Source: Setaria digitata
Taxonomy: Eukaryota; Nematoda; Chromadorea; Rhabditida; Setariidae
DNA: 64,000 nt
NCBI GenBank assembly: GCA_003640385.1
Contig: RCAB01000012.1
Span: 248,001-312,000 of the forward strand
Direction of reading: 5' to 3'
The position numbers and the translations under genes were made by a program. The notes beneath the pieces were generated by a model. The model was not told where the DNA came from. It saw nothing but the letters and a program-made list of their open reading frames with translations, and did no database searches. Below are positions 37,501 to 48,280 of this stretch, piece by piece. Each line of letters starts with the position of its first letter. The first letter of the stretch is position 1.

Positions 37501-40500
37501 ATATGTTTCTGTTAAAAATCTTGCGAAGGTATGATTTCTCATGTTACAAATTAATGAAATGTTTTTAGATTATTGAAACGCAAAATTCTGAAATATAATT
37601 AGTGTGTGTAAAATATTAAATTTGTATTTCAAAGGAATAGCAATGAGGAACTTACTAACTTGCATTATTTCAATATGTTTTGAGTTACGGCTGCATTTTC
37701 AGTTAGAGGCATTTGTTAAAAGAATTAACGACGAAACAGTGGATGAATTGTGCAGAAGAACGAGAGAAGTTCCGATAATCCATGCAGATTATGTAGTTGG
37801 TGTTATTTTTTTGCTTTCAATACCAGTGAGAAATTAGGATTGAGGAGAGGCATCATCTTTACTAATTGTTGATTTACATGGAAAATATGTTTTTGAAATT
37901 TTTGCCACAACACAATTCTTCACAATTCTTCCTAATACAAAGTAAAGAAGTCAACTGTATAAATATTAATTTTAGTTGCATATGTCTGGTGGTGGCACTC
38001 CATTGGAGATTTTAATGCCTGGGGAATTTTGCAGTATGTTTGTTGGAAGAGAGTACATCAATTGGGCAAAAGATACTGCATATAGAAAGAAATTGGACGA
38101 GTACTTCGGCAAGGTTTGTTTTTTCAGCAAGTTATAGGAAATATCCCTTTCTTCTTCAGGATCATTTCATTTCACTATAGGAATGTGGTTTTATGATTTT
38201 AACGAAATTTCGATTTATTAAAGTTTACAAGTATGACATCACATTCAACGAATATCAGTTTTTAACTAACCTACGCTGTTGCAAGCGAAATGTGTCAGTA
38301 ACTGTGCTACATTTTTGTTCGATTTGTACTTTAACTATTGAATGAGCTTACAGCTGAATTCATTCTTATAGTTCGGAAAAGTCACGGAATTCTTAACTTT
38401 TGATGAAGAGTATCAGAGGAAAACTGGTCATTCTTGCCTGATTCGCATGGAGAGCAAAGAAGTTGCAAAACGTGCTTTTACCTACAATAATGAGAATACT
38501 TGCGGTTTCAGCATTGAAGTTTGTCTTTGTTTTTTCTTATTTCCTTGACAATTTAAATCTCAATTGCGAGTTGGTTACTGTCTACGTTATTTAACTAGTC
38601 AAGTGAATTTTGGCTGCCATTTACCTTCTTCAGCCTCGTCTTGGACGAAAGTATTCCAATAAATTGAACAGTTACCGTCCTTCAGCTTATCGATTACTGA
38701 TTAAATGGTGGCGTAGACCTAGTTGTGGTTACGGCCATGTAAAGGTTAGTTCCTCAATTATGTTGCTGTTTTGATTTATTAATTTTACTTTAATGAATGA
38801 TTTATATAGCCTACTGGTATCATCCAGTCCGTCTATCGTACCATTGTTGAAAAGTATTTGAAATAAAGGTTAAATTCTAGGAACTAAGATTTTTTTTTGT
38901 TAGATATTACAGTAGGACAGTGATTGAGGATGATTTTGTAACATCTTCGAAAGCTTATTAATAGTGTTTAAAAAACATGTCTCAGTGAATTCTGGTTTTC
39001 TTTTAGCTGAAATCTCGGGATTCTGATCAAAGGATATTTGCGTTCAATGTGATTTCAAAACATTTAGGAAATTTTCAACCTTCACTTTTGTCAGAAGACT
39101 TGGTGGTAAGGTCACATGCTCATTCTTCTATCCTCATTTTATCATTATGCTTTATTCATTTTTTTTTCTTTTTTTTGCAGGAGAGAGATCCGACTGTAAA
39201 CATCGACGATTTATACAAGGTATTTTTCTCACTTGGACAATCAATACCTGTGTTTTGATACACTTGATTTTGCTTTTTTTTTTTTTTTTTTTTTTTAAGC
39301 GGTACTTTGAAGAATTACACAGATGATGCTGGACTTTCTTTTATTTTAGATAAAACTGCAGTCTCTGCCATTAAATATTGATAATAAGGAATTGTTTTAT
39401 ACTCTGAGATCGGTGCTTGATTCTTACGGCATAGAATTCGATGAAGCATATGTGGTGCGAAAGAAGACATACCCTGTTGAGGATGCAAAGTATGTTTTTG
39501 GAGTTAAGCAGCTATAATTGTTTAATTTCCCGCACATATTTGCTAAAAATTTCTGGAGGTGAACTTTTTCCAGGGCCTTGGAACAGCATTCTCGGCGTAT
39601 CACTGAACACATCGTTAGGGTGTCGAAGAAAGCAAATATCACCCTTATGCCTTTTCTGAATAATGTAGAACTCAAGGAGTGTAAGTGTTAGTCGAGAAGA
39701 TCAAGGTCAAAAATTTGGTGCCTTTGCCCTTATTAGAATGGCAGGACTGTTTACTGCGTTGTCGACATATACATAATACATTTATCGCCATCCGTTTTTA
39801 CAGGATTTTGCCATAGCATGTCAGCTTCCATAAATGTAGATAACGATTGTTTTGCTTAATGATATTCGTATTTCAGTGGACAGTAATGGTTATCCATTCG
39901 AGATTAAGATACGAGCTCCAAAACATAGTGGTGAAATTGAATTTGTAGCATTCGTTCTCTTCAGCGATATGAATCTTGGATTGAGTGTGGGTAATGCTTT
40001 GAAGGAAGCAGCGTTAAATGGTATGCCTTTGGAAATGGGGCCATTAAACCAAATGCATGAAGTACGTTCTATAATTTGAATGTAACATTTTTTAATGGTC
40101 GATCTAGAATTGATTTATAATTTTGATATGTGTTGATATTTTGATATTGATATTTTGATATTCCAAAACGGTAAAACACCAGTGTGATGAGTTGATTGCT
40201 AGCGCACAGAATTTTAATTAGTTTGAATTTTTCAGCTCTGGGACATTACACTTGTGTGTGTGTGTGTGTGTGGGTTTTGGGTTTTTTCTTTTTTTCTTTT
40301 TTTTTTTTTTTTTTTTTTGATTCTGTTGGCCAATATTCGGTACCAGTCTTTGAAAAGATATGATCACAACTACTGCTTGTTTTGTTTTAGGCTGATGTAC
40401 AACAGATGTTCCATTACCAAATGAAAGTCCCAATATTTCTCTTCAATGCTATTTTCAATGATCTGAAAGATATTTATGATAGCATCGATCATGATCGTAT

Positions 40501-43500
40501 TGATTTTAACCATTATAGCAATGTTTCTGAAAAAATGTGTTATCTCTTTGTTTCTGGAGAAAATTTTAAGTGAGTTTTAGTTCATTTTTAGGTTTTTGGC
40601 AAGTTCTGATTCTTTTTGGAAATGTTTATTTTATTCTTTTGAGATACAGTGCTTCCAAAAATCCTTCCATTTAGTTTTGTAAACGAAGTGAAAGCCGCTG
40701 TTGATAAAGTAATAAATGGATATACGATTAAGTGCAGGAATAATGAGAAAGTGGATGATGTAAAGTTACCCTGTCATCGGCTGCTTACAAAGTATGTCAG
40801 GAGTGAACATCTAATTATGAAGAAAAGAAGAAAGCTTTCTGAATGTTTTCCCTATATCAGTGCAAGCAATTTTGAATTACATACATTTTGCATTTGTATT
40901 AGACATCAAATTTAGCTCAGTGCAATGGCACATCTTACTTTTCAGAGTTGGTGAAGATTTCCTTCACGAATTACCAAAGAGATATGCAGTCTTCTTGAAC
41001 ACATTGCCGTATAAAATGGAAGTTAAGATACAAGGAAGCCTTTCAAATGTCGAGAAGGCTAAAATGGAAATCAAGCGTTTCTTACGAGAATGGTAATCAA
41101 GTTCGAGCATATTTCTTGTCACTCTTTGATTAAATTCCTTTAATGAACGCTGTTATAGACATAAGTTAACATATTAGTTTCTCTTAATGATGCTTTCATA
41201 TGCAGTTGTTATATGAGCGCGCTGATTTTTCTTTACTTGTTTCCATTATTTGATCTAGGTCTGATGCAGACGTCAGTCAGGTTTTAATTCTCCAGCCGCC
41301 AGATTATCAACCGGGAACACTGAAGGTTCTTCTGGCTCAAAATAATTATGATCTTTATTCACTTGAGAAAAAAATCGGTTGCGGCTTGCATTTAGATGCT
41401 AATATTGTCAGACGTGAACTATTATTCGTTGGTAAAGAAGCACAATATCAAGAGCTTTTGGTTAGTTCTTATAGAAATTTCTCTTTGCTTGAGTGGTTCA
41501 GTTGTCAATTTGTTCTGTATTTTGATCCTTGTAATTCCAGTAAAAACTTTTAATTTTTTTTAGATGAATAGGTACAACTGCTTGAGCAGTTTAAAACAAG
41601 AAATTGTTTGCTTCAATATGATCCATATTTTATCAGATGTGAAAATGGATCATTTTGTTATGCTTCTCGGAGCCTAAATTTGTTATACTCTAGTCAGACT
41701 TGTTTGGTCGATTAAAATCCAGTAAGCCTGTACGATGCTAAGGTACTACACTGAGTGGAGAAGAAAGGAATGTATTATGGTGTATTGTATTCTTTCTATA
41801 CAACTTTGATTCTTAGTAATTCTTGACTTATATCATTTCAGGAGATGTTGCGCTCTATTTCCAACAACATTCAGTCAATAAATTCCACTGCCTGCGAAGA
41901 GATTGGAACACCTGTATGTGTTGTTTGTCTTTGTTGTGCAGATTTAGAAAATTACTGTTTAGAAGCATGTGGACATTATGCTTGCAGATCGTGTTTGAAC
42001 ATACAGGTTGGTCTTTGGTCTCCCTTATTTTGAAGTTTCATATTTTTGTTATGGGGTTTCTGTCTATTAAACTCTGATAATGATAAATAGGCCTGCTATT
42101 TTGCTTACTTTATCTACTGTTCTGTTTTTTTCAATGCTTTGAATATATTTAAAAATTCATTATTATTGCCCGCGGCGACCTTATTCAGTAGGACCAACCA
42201 TTATAATTAGTGTCTTGGCAGTATATCTTAAATTATTTTTCACTATAATTATGTTGAACTGTTTAATTTAGTTAAAAACAGCAATTGAAATGCGTGACTT
42301 CCCAATCGTTTGTGTTGCTTGTGGGAAACCATTCACGTGGTTGGACTTGGAGGTTCTTGTGCTTGGAGATTTAAATCGCAATAAAAACGATGACCCTCAG
42401 AAGCTACAGCCGTTATCAGACGCATCTCTGGCTTATTTTGTTGAAAGTCATGGAGACCTCTATAAGCACTGCCTAACTCCTGATTGTCGAGGGTTGCATC
42501 ATGTTAGTTGTTTGTATACTTTTTATTTCTTTTGTAGTGAATTAGTGCTGCTGTTATATATTTTTTAAATTTGTAGAATTTTTCTCGCTGATATTAAAAA
42601 TAAATTCATAAGGTTACAACCGACGCTGGAGTGGTCCGATGTAGATTGTGCGGTCGTCTGCAATGCAGTAAGTGTGGAAAAGAAGTACATGAATCAATAA
42701 CTTGCGAAGAGCTTGCTGTACTGAGAGTTAATGCTGATGAATCACTTAGGAAATGGATACGGTAATCATTTGCTCTAACTGCCTTCTTAGATTTTCTGAT
42801 CCATTTTTCCAAAATAGTTTCGGTACCTTTTGGTCGCTGGAAATAAATGAACTTCATGTGAATAATCAGAGATAGTATTTGAGATGGGATTAAAAATATT
42901 GGAAATGATGAAGGATTAATATTAAGAATTAAAAATGCCATATCAGTGGCTCAAAAGCAGTGTGGTTCCGGTATGAAGAATAGATGAGATGAAGCTTGAT
43001 TACGAGCAATATAAACTGCTTTTAAGAGTTATCCTTTACGGTGATTTCTTGTCTCTAATACTTGGTGTTGTGAGTGCATTTTGGATAGTATTTATTATCA
43101 GTCGCAAAAATTTTGCTTGCATCACATTCTTTGTTATGATCATCAATTTAGAGAGGATCAAGAAAGACGGCGACTATGTCCAAACAAAAACTGTTGTGCC
43201 GTCATTGAAAAAATTGGAGGTTGTAACCACATGCAGTGCTCACGGTGTAAGCAGCACTTCTGCTGGATCTGTATGTTCACTGTACGTTGGCATATACTTG
43301 CACATTTTTGTTCATAGAAACTTTCATTCATTTTGTTGTTCAATTAACTTCTATTTTATGATGTAGTATAACTACAGGCCTCGGAAAGTAATGAAGTTTA
43401 TGCTCATATGGATACGGAGCACGGTGGTTCAGGAGCTGATGCGCAAGAATTAATGGCAGAAATGGAAAATGATCCCTTTATTCGTGAATTTATTGCTAGA

Positions 43501-43946
43501 CAACATCCTGAATTGTTTGTATGTTCTTTCTGTTAGGAAATTCTGTTCGTTGTGATTTTCTTGACGAGATCCTTCAATTAAAAAAGAAAATGAAAAAACT
43601 ATGTTTTTGGGTTCCTTGTTAATAAAGACCTAGTACCTAAATTCTATCTAAGCTCATCAGCTGATTGCTCTGCAGCGGCTAAGTTTTCCTAGCTTAAAAA
43701 TCTTGTTATAAATTAGTGCGATTTCTATTATTTCAGTTAAATCCGAGATTTAATGGTGAGGATGCGGGATTTTGGTTAATACCTGACGAAAATGCTGATG
43801 AGGAATTACAGATGTTGTTGGAAGATGATGGAGCTCAAGATTTTTTTGAAACGCAGCAAGAATTTAATGGACTTTTTAATGAAGAAGAGCCAGATATTGT
43901 CTTTGAAACCTATAACAATTTTGAAGATGATGCAAATATTGTGTGA
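27727..43946 (+). CDS. DEAH-type RNA helicase fused to RING-IBR-RING E3 ligase (DEAH11/12-like)
   Basis: My model has 48 exons, 5913 bp, 1970 residues. Exon ends: 27727-27819, 28052-28104, 28296-28420, 28596-28627, 29053-29154, 29494-29562, 29998-30079, 30288-30361, 30491-30539, 30705-30748, 30813-30950, 31093-31199, 32218-32305, 32488-32610, 32686-32774, 32965-33157, 33250-33386, 33668-33820, 33977-34139, 34216-34296, 34392-34494, 34748-34940, 35030-35228, 35632-35703, 35983-36117, 36356-36508, 36731-36892, 37161-37244, 37442-37528, 37703-37795, 37976-38113, 38372-38518, 38634-38744, 39007-39105, 39181-39219, 39350-39489, 39574-39680, 39877-40061, 40391-40569, 40675-40791, 40946-41092, 41259-41460, 41842-42006, 42272-42502, 42613-42761, 43152-43281, 43378-43518, 43737-43946. 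The helicase core is at about residues 325-700, HA2/OB-type regions to about 1000, a long middle, RBR at about 1650-1855, and an acidic tail. This order matches plant DEAH11/DEAH12. The start is tentative; the acceptor at 34391 is not AG. Confidence 0.85.
28549..28591. repeat. (TA)n microsatellite directly before an exon
   Basis: About 43 bases of almost perfect TA repeat (one G interruption) ending four bases before the TTTAG acceptor of exon 28596-28627. It occupies the branch point and pyrimidine-tract region of that intron. Confidence 0.9.
32218..34494 (+). other. DEAH-helicase core motifs of the helicase-RBR protein
   Basis: Seen in order: [11 protein letters not shown] before motif I; motif [11 protein letters not shown] (Walker A; the usual GETGSGKT has E and T where this has D and S-T); motif Ia SQPRK; motif Ib TEKHLLD; motif II DEVH instead of DEAH, followed by ERTINTD; motif III SATM; motif IV region ILTLYGNM; motif [16 protein letters not shown]; motif [14 protein letters not shown]. 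The nucleotide-binding and hydrolysis residues are all present, so the core is predicted to be an active NTPase. DEVH is an allowed variant, seen in some other DExH helicases. Confidence 0.88.
34748..36892 (+). other. HA2 and OB-type C-terminal helicase regions
   Basis: After motif VI, exons encode [20 protein letters not shown] and [19 protein letters not shown] (winged-helix/HA2 signature with xLPxxPxLxKMxL). They continue with [16 protein letters not shown] and [20 protein letters not shown], the conserved OB-fold block of DEAH proteins. These regions normally contact RNA and link the RecA lobes. Confidence 0.85.
40124..40164. repeat. Short tandem repeat of GATATTTT units in an intron
   Basis: Imperfect repeats of TTGATATTTTGATA lie in the intron between 40061 and 40391 of the helicase-RBR gene. 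Confidence 0.7.
40251..40319. repeat. (GT)n followed by T-rich tract in an intron
   Basis: About ten GT units, then GGGTTTTGGG and a long T run, in the same intron as the GATATTTT repeat. It is a low-complexity microsatellite. Confidence 0.9.
41842..43281 (+). other. RING1-IBR-RING2 (RBR) module
   Basis: RING1 exon 41842-42006: [15 protein letters not shown], then [10 protein letters not shown]. The next exon adds VCVACGKPF. The IBR part (42272-42761) has [25 protein letters not shown] and a following Cys. RING2 exon 43152-43281: [25 protein letters not shown] and HFCWIC. The Cys in GGCNHM corresponds to the catalytic cysteine of RBR ligases such as HHARI and parkin, so E3 activity through a thioester intermediate is predicted. 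The tail (43378-43946) is strongly acidic. Confidence 0.88.
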
Positions 43947-44150
43947 GCATTTGACCTACATTCACCCTTCACTGTATCATTAACATTCTACTTGCATTAA
44001 CCTTATTGTAAATATTGCGCAGTTTCTGTTGGCATGCATAGAAGTTATTTTATTTTTGTTTTCTCTCAATTTTAGTTAACTTTGCTCGTATTTGCCCTTA
44101 CTACCTTACGATGGATTTTCCTTAGGTCACATTATTTAAATGGATAATAT

Positions 44151-44156
44151 AATAAA
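44151..44156 (+). terminator. Poly(A) signal of the helicase-RBR gene
   Basis: AATAAA about 205 bases after the stop codon at 43944-43946. It is the first clear signal in this 3' flank. Confidence 0.5.
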
Positions 44157-45417
44157 GGTACACTTGAACTTAATTAGAGCACTCAAATACTTAGGATGTT
44201 AGAATATCAGCGGTCCTCAAATGTGACAGATTAATTCACTTCGTACATAAAATATTCGTAAGAAATTTTCAGATCACCCTTTTTACGGGATCCACTATAT
44301 TACAGGTCTTTCAGGATTCAGGATATCATTTCTCTTTTTGAAAGCGTCATATTCTGTTACAACTTATAGATGACTTCTATGTTTTCTAACTTCAGATTAC
44401 GCCAATCTTAACTTTAGAAATATATGTTTTTAGCTTTATCACGACATTTCTTCCTAGTTATTGTTGTTGTTTGATTGTTATTTCAAGGTTTCAAATTGTT
44501 AATCGAGCTCTATAAATTCGTACCATTTCCGCATCTTTGCAGCAAAAAAGGTCCCCCGACAACCCGGTCTTCCAGATTTTGTAGAATAGTTCCTAATATA
44601 TTTCGGAATTAATCTATTTACTGTCTCTAAGACTGAACTGCTGACTAATCCCACCAAAACCCATCATCTTCCAAATTCTGCAGTGACTGAATACCAATAT
44701 TTCTACGTGATAGGGCACACAAATGTTGACGATATATGAACTCACAAATTTTGCTTGGAAACTCATTTCGGAGGCGATTACGGGCCACGTGAAGCTACCT
44801 TTTTTCAAGTTACCCTTCCTTAACAGTCAATTATTGGCTATCAGCTTCAAAACAATGCCGTCTCCTTGTAGCATGTAGATCGACTTGTCATAGTAAAGTT
44901 AATCTATACAAGCCAATCTTATCAACCGTCAACAAAAAATCATCAACCCTTTCACTTACCCCATGTTCTACAAACCATCTTTTACAACAACGAACTGATT
45001 TGTTCTGGAAGAGATGATACAACGAAATCTCTAACCCTACGCCTCCATAACAACCTATCAGTCCGGCATATGTTAATTTAAATTTAATTTTGTGCTAATT
45101 TCTCAAACGACGCCATAATATGCACTGAACCCATTTTAAATCCCTGTTGAAATATACCGATACAAAGTACCATTAGCCAACTATGAACTTCACTTCCCAC
45201 TTTACAAGGGGACACTTCAATTCCATTTTATTTCGGTGATAATATATGTCAGTCTCCATCCACAATTCGGAACATTACTATGGAGAATCATCGTATGTCC
45301 CTTCTCTAATCATTTATATAAAAAGTATATTGAAACATCAATCTTGCTCGCAACTTTGAGACCTGGAGGACGAACACATGTATGGCGCGCTTATACATAA
45401 CCCCAAATGTCCAACAT

Positions 45418-45423
45418 TTTATT
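45418..45423 (-). terminator. rps-16: Poly(A) signal of rps-16
   Basis: TTTATT on the plus strand is AATAAA on the minus strand, 30 bases beyond the rps-16 stop codon (45456-45454). The short 3' UTR is normal for a ribosomal protein gene. Confidence 0.65.
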
Positions 45424-45453
45424 CGCTGAAGAACACCAAACCAATAAAATCGT

Positions 45454-46525
45454 TTAACGGTATGATTTTTGGTACCGAGCCCTTGCACCTGGACCACCGA
45501 ATTTCTTCGGTTCCCGACGTCGAGGATCTGCTACCAATAAATTACGATCGTACGACACGAGTTGCTCCTTCAGTTCTTTTTTGCTCTGCTCATCAACAAA
45601 TTTCTGGTAATATGCGACAATGGCTTTTGCTAATGCCTGCCGGATAGCATAAATCTGTAAAAATCATCTAAAACCATAAACAACTGAGTGCAGTCATTAA
45701 CATCAAAATATCGGGGAACCATGTTAGTGCACTTCATTATACTGTTGTAAAATTGAAATTAAATTGAAATTTCACAGAAATATGGCCAAAATTATTTATT
45801 CTTCATTGGTAAAAAATGTCCAGATCTCTGTATATTCCTTCGAAGATTTGCTAACCTCAATTATGTGGTTCGATTGACGAAGTCATCTGAGTTATCAAAA
45901 TGGAAAGGAAGCAAGCTTATGTGAACTAGACTAATAAAATCTGCGAAGTATTTATTACGAATCTGCTCTAAACTTAATATTCAATCAGATAATAGCAAAA
46001 AGCAAAATGAAGATAACCTGAGCGACATGTCCACCACCGTTTACCCTCACCCTTATGTCAACATCTTGATAACGTTCCTTGCCCAATATCAATAACGGCT
46101 CCTGAAAGGAAAAATTTTTTGATCCGAAACCAATGGAAAGGATAAAAATAATATGCCACGAATAAGGGATGCAAAATAAAAGAAACTAGGAGTTTGATAG
46201 TCCATTTACAACTTTAACGTGAGAACGTTAAAGTTGTAAATGGAAGAGATTCCTACGCTTAAGATTCCACAGAACCAATACTCTACCTGCAGCTTGATAC
46301 GTAAGATTTCTGGCTGTATATGCTCCAAAGGACGACCGTTTACCTAAAACGAGGCATGATTATTAAAGAAAGAAAGAAATGTTTAAAATGTTTTACTGTT
46401 GAAACAATTAAAGTGTCTGCTATATGCGGATTAACCTTGATGAGACCTCGTCCTTTCTTGCAGTAAGCAACGGCGGTAGCAGTCTTTTTCCTTCCAAAAA
46501 CCTGCACAGACTGAGTGATAACCAT
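45454..46525 (-). CDS. rps-16: 40S ribosomal protein S16 (uS9)
   Basis: Four minus-strand exons, all phase 0: 46525-46436, 46343-46287, 46101-46018, 45654-45454 (stop 45456-45454). Total 432 bp, 143 residues, the normal length. Hallmarks seen: [20 protein letters not shown] at the start, [38 protein letters not shown] and the invariant end [17 protein letters not shown]. It belongs to the small ribosomal subunit head, where the C-terminal tail reaches the P-site tRNA. The start MVITQSVQ was chosen because it is the only ATG before the conserved [10 protein letters not shown] and follows a trans-splice-like acceptor by 10 bases. Complete and intact. Confidence 0.97.
46201..46244. repeat. Perfect 20-bp inverted repeat with 4-base loop in rps-16 intron 2
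   Basis: Arm 46201-46220 is the exact reverse complement of arm 46225-46244, with GAGA (46221-46224) between them. It lies in the intron between exons 46343-46287 and 46101-46018. The pairing stops at both outer ends, so the stem is exactly 20 bp. Confidence 0.95.
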
Positions 46526-46548
46526 AATGAGACTACTGCAAAAAAGAA
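46526..46548 (-). promoter_or_regulatory. rps-16: Likely spliced-leader acceptor of rps-16
   Basis: On the minus strand CTTTTTTGCAG ends at 46536, leaving a 10-base leader (TAGTCTCATT) before the ATG at 46525. No coding exon is needed upstream because the protein is complete, so a trans-splice acceptor is the simplest reading. Confidence 0.65.
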
Positions 46549-48280
46549 CTTTACAATACAGAACATAAGGCAACCTGATACCCGGTAGTGAGAAAGAACA
46601 GGACAAGACTGGCAAAGTTTCAAAGGAATGAAAACATCAAAAAACACAGAGCTAATTTCATTACATAATGAAGTGAAAGTTTCAGCCATAAACTACAACG
46701 TAGTGGAACTGGGTTGTTCAGTAATATTCTGGAAGAAGGCGATGATTCACCCGTCGCCTGTTCTATCTCTCTGGACGAGCAGGAACACCAAGAGTGATTA
46801 CTCTTGGCATTAAGCCTTCCGTATGCTAACTGCTGATTTTATACTATTATCGACAGAACTTGAACAGGAGAATTAAAGTAGCTCCCTGTTTATCACGCCA
46901 CAGGAAAGAAACAGCCTCCACAGGTAGGCAGGACATAGTAACACGTCCAAGTATACTAGCATAGCAAAACCAAGTGAAACACACACGTGAAAAACGTCAC
47001 ACGGAACAACCCAACAGTAGCACTTCCTGTTGCAAATTTATAGTCTACTAGCCTTTTAGGTAACTCATATCGCTACACTATCATCCTCATCATCCTCCAC
47101 AAACACACACTATCTCAACATCCCCTCCCCATCGTCAGAACCTCTGTAACACACCATGAGACAGCACCGAAAACAATGAATCGTTATGGGAGCCAACCTG
47201 TACGTATCATTTGTGAATCACGTAGGCTGTGTGGTGGTGCTGAGTGGACAGTGGTCATTTGGATGGTCACTGTGACTGTGAAGGAGAGGCTCTGTTGAGA
47301 GGGTGGTGGCTGTTCTCGGGAATGGAGGGTTACCTGTGAGTTACTAGAGATGAAAGCCTCTCTGTATTTCAAGTAATTTCGAATTTATGCTGACATATGT
47401 TTCATTTCACTGGCAGAAACATTAATTTACTTAATTAGTATTTCGTTGTAAAGCGGTTGTCTTCATCTTCTCAGCTAGTATTCTGAAACCGGAACCTCCG
47501 GAATTATCGACGCTTGTTGTCTGAACTGTTTTCAGTATATGATTGCAGTTTCAAATTTAACATTCCATACAACAAATCGGAGATTTCAACGAACCTTTTT
47601 TATTTTTTATCATGTAATGGAAACAGAGCAGTTTGATTCACGTTGTTGCCTGCAATGGCTTGAAGTAAGATCCTTTCCCCTTCTCTCACAGAAATAATTC
47701 ATAAACAGCACACTGTCAACAAATCACCGAGTCATTCCAGTTTTCGGAGCTGATTATTTTGCTCTCTTTTATCATTCATTTTCAGCTTACCTGATGAACT
47801 CAAGGAAATTTTTTTCACAATAAGCTTTATGATATTTAATACCTTCCTAAAATTTCTTGCAGAATCATCTTATTTAACGAGTACTTTCTGTACTTTCTTC
47901 TTATCTTGCACAAAATTTCGAAAACATCTTAGCCCTAGTAAACTACCAGAAAAAGGTTTTTTTTTTTCATTTTTCTGTTGCTGCTAACTGTTGCATTAAA
48001 TTTGGCATACATGATAAGGAATTTTTGGAATGATCCGTACAGCTACATTCGTCAAGTTCTGATGAATCCTCACTCATTAATGCCGTTTCCATAAGCTCGC
48101 TTAGTACACAGTACCATTCTGGTAACTGAATATTTGTATTTTACTGTCATGTTAAATACAAGCAGAAATATGGCTCATTCATCTTCATCGGAAATTTCTT
48201 ATTTTCATGCATAAAAAATCGTGGTGCTGGTAACGATTGAATAATTAATGGTATGCTGGATTTTATATTTTTTTCAAATT
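46549..48280. promoter_or_regulatory. 5' flank of rps-16, no gene seen
   Basis: Should contain the rps-16 promoter. A C-rich, CA-rich segment (about 47090-47140) and a GTGGTG/GAGAGG-rich segment (47230-47310) stand out from the AT-rich background. Frames here have no exon links. Confidence 0.45.

Larger units (their letters stand above)
37161..41460 (+). other. Middle region of the helicase-RBR protein, possible RRM- and KH-like folds
   Basis: About 600 residues between the OB-type region and RING1. Pieces such as VRRGRE-like [32 protein letters not shown] and [23 protein letters not shown] segments (the last around 41030) suggest small RNA-binding alpha/beta folds by alternating strand and helix pattern only. 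I cannot assign a domain with certainty. In the plant DEAH11/12 proteins the same interval is also present between helicase and RBR parts. Confidence 0.4.
43947..45453. other. Convergent 3' intergenic region
   Basis: Lies between the ends of two genes that read toward each other. No supported gene; the minus frame 44614-44808 has no exon links. Confidence 0.55.

Noticed and set aside
41823..42077. Plus ORF overlapping the RING1 exon in another frame
   Set aside because: Shadow of the real RING1 frame, which holds the Cys/His pattern.
45378..45647. 89-codon plus-strand ORF
   Set aside because: It is the antisense of the last rps-16 exon, whose minus-strand reading is unmistakable.
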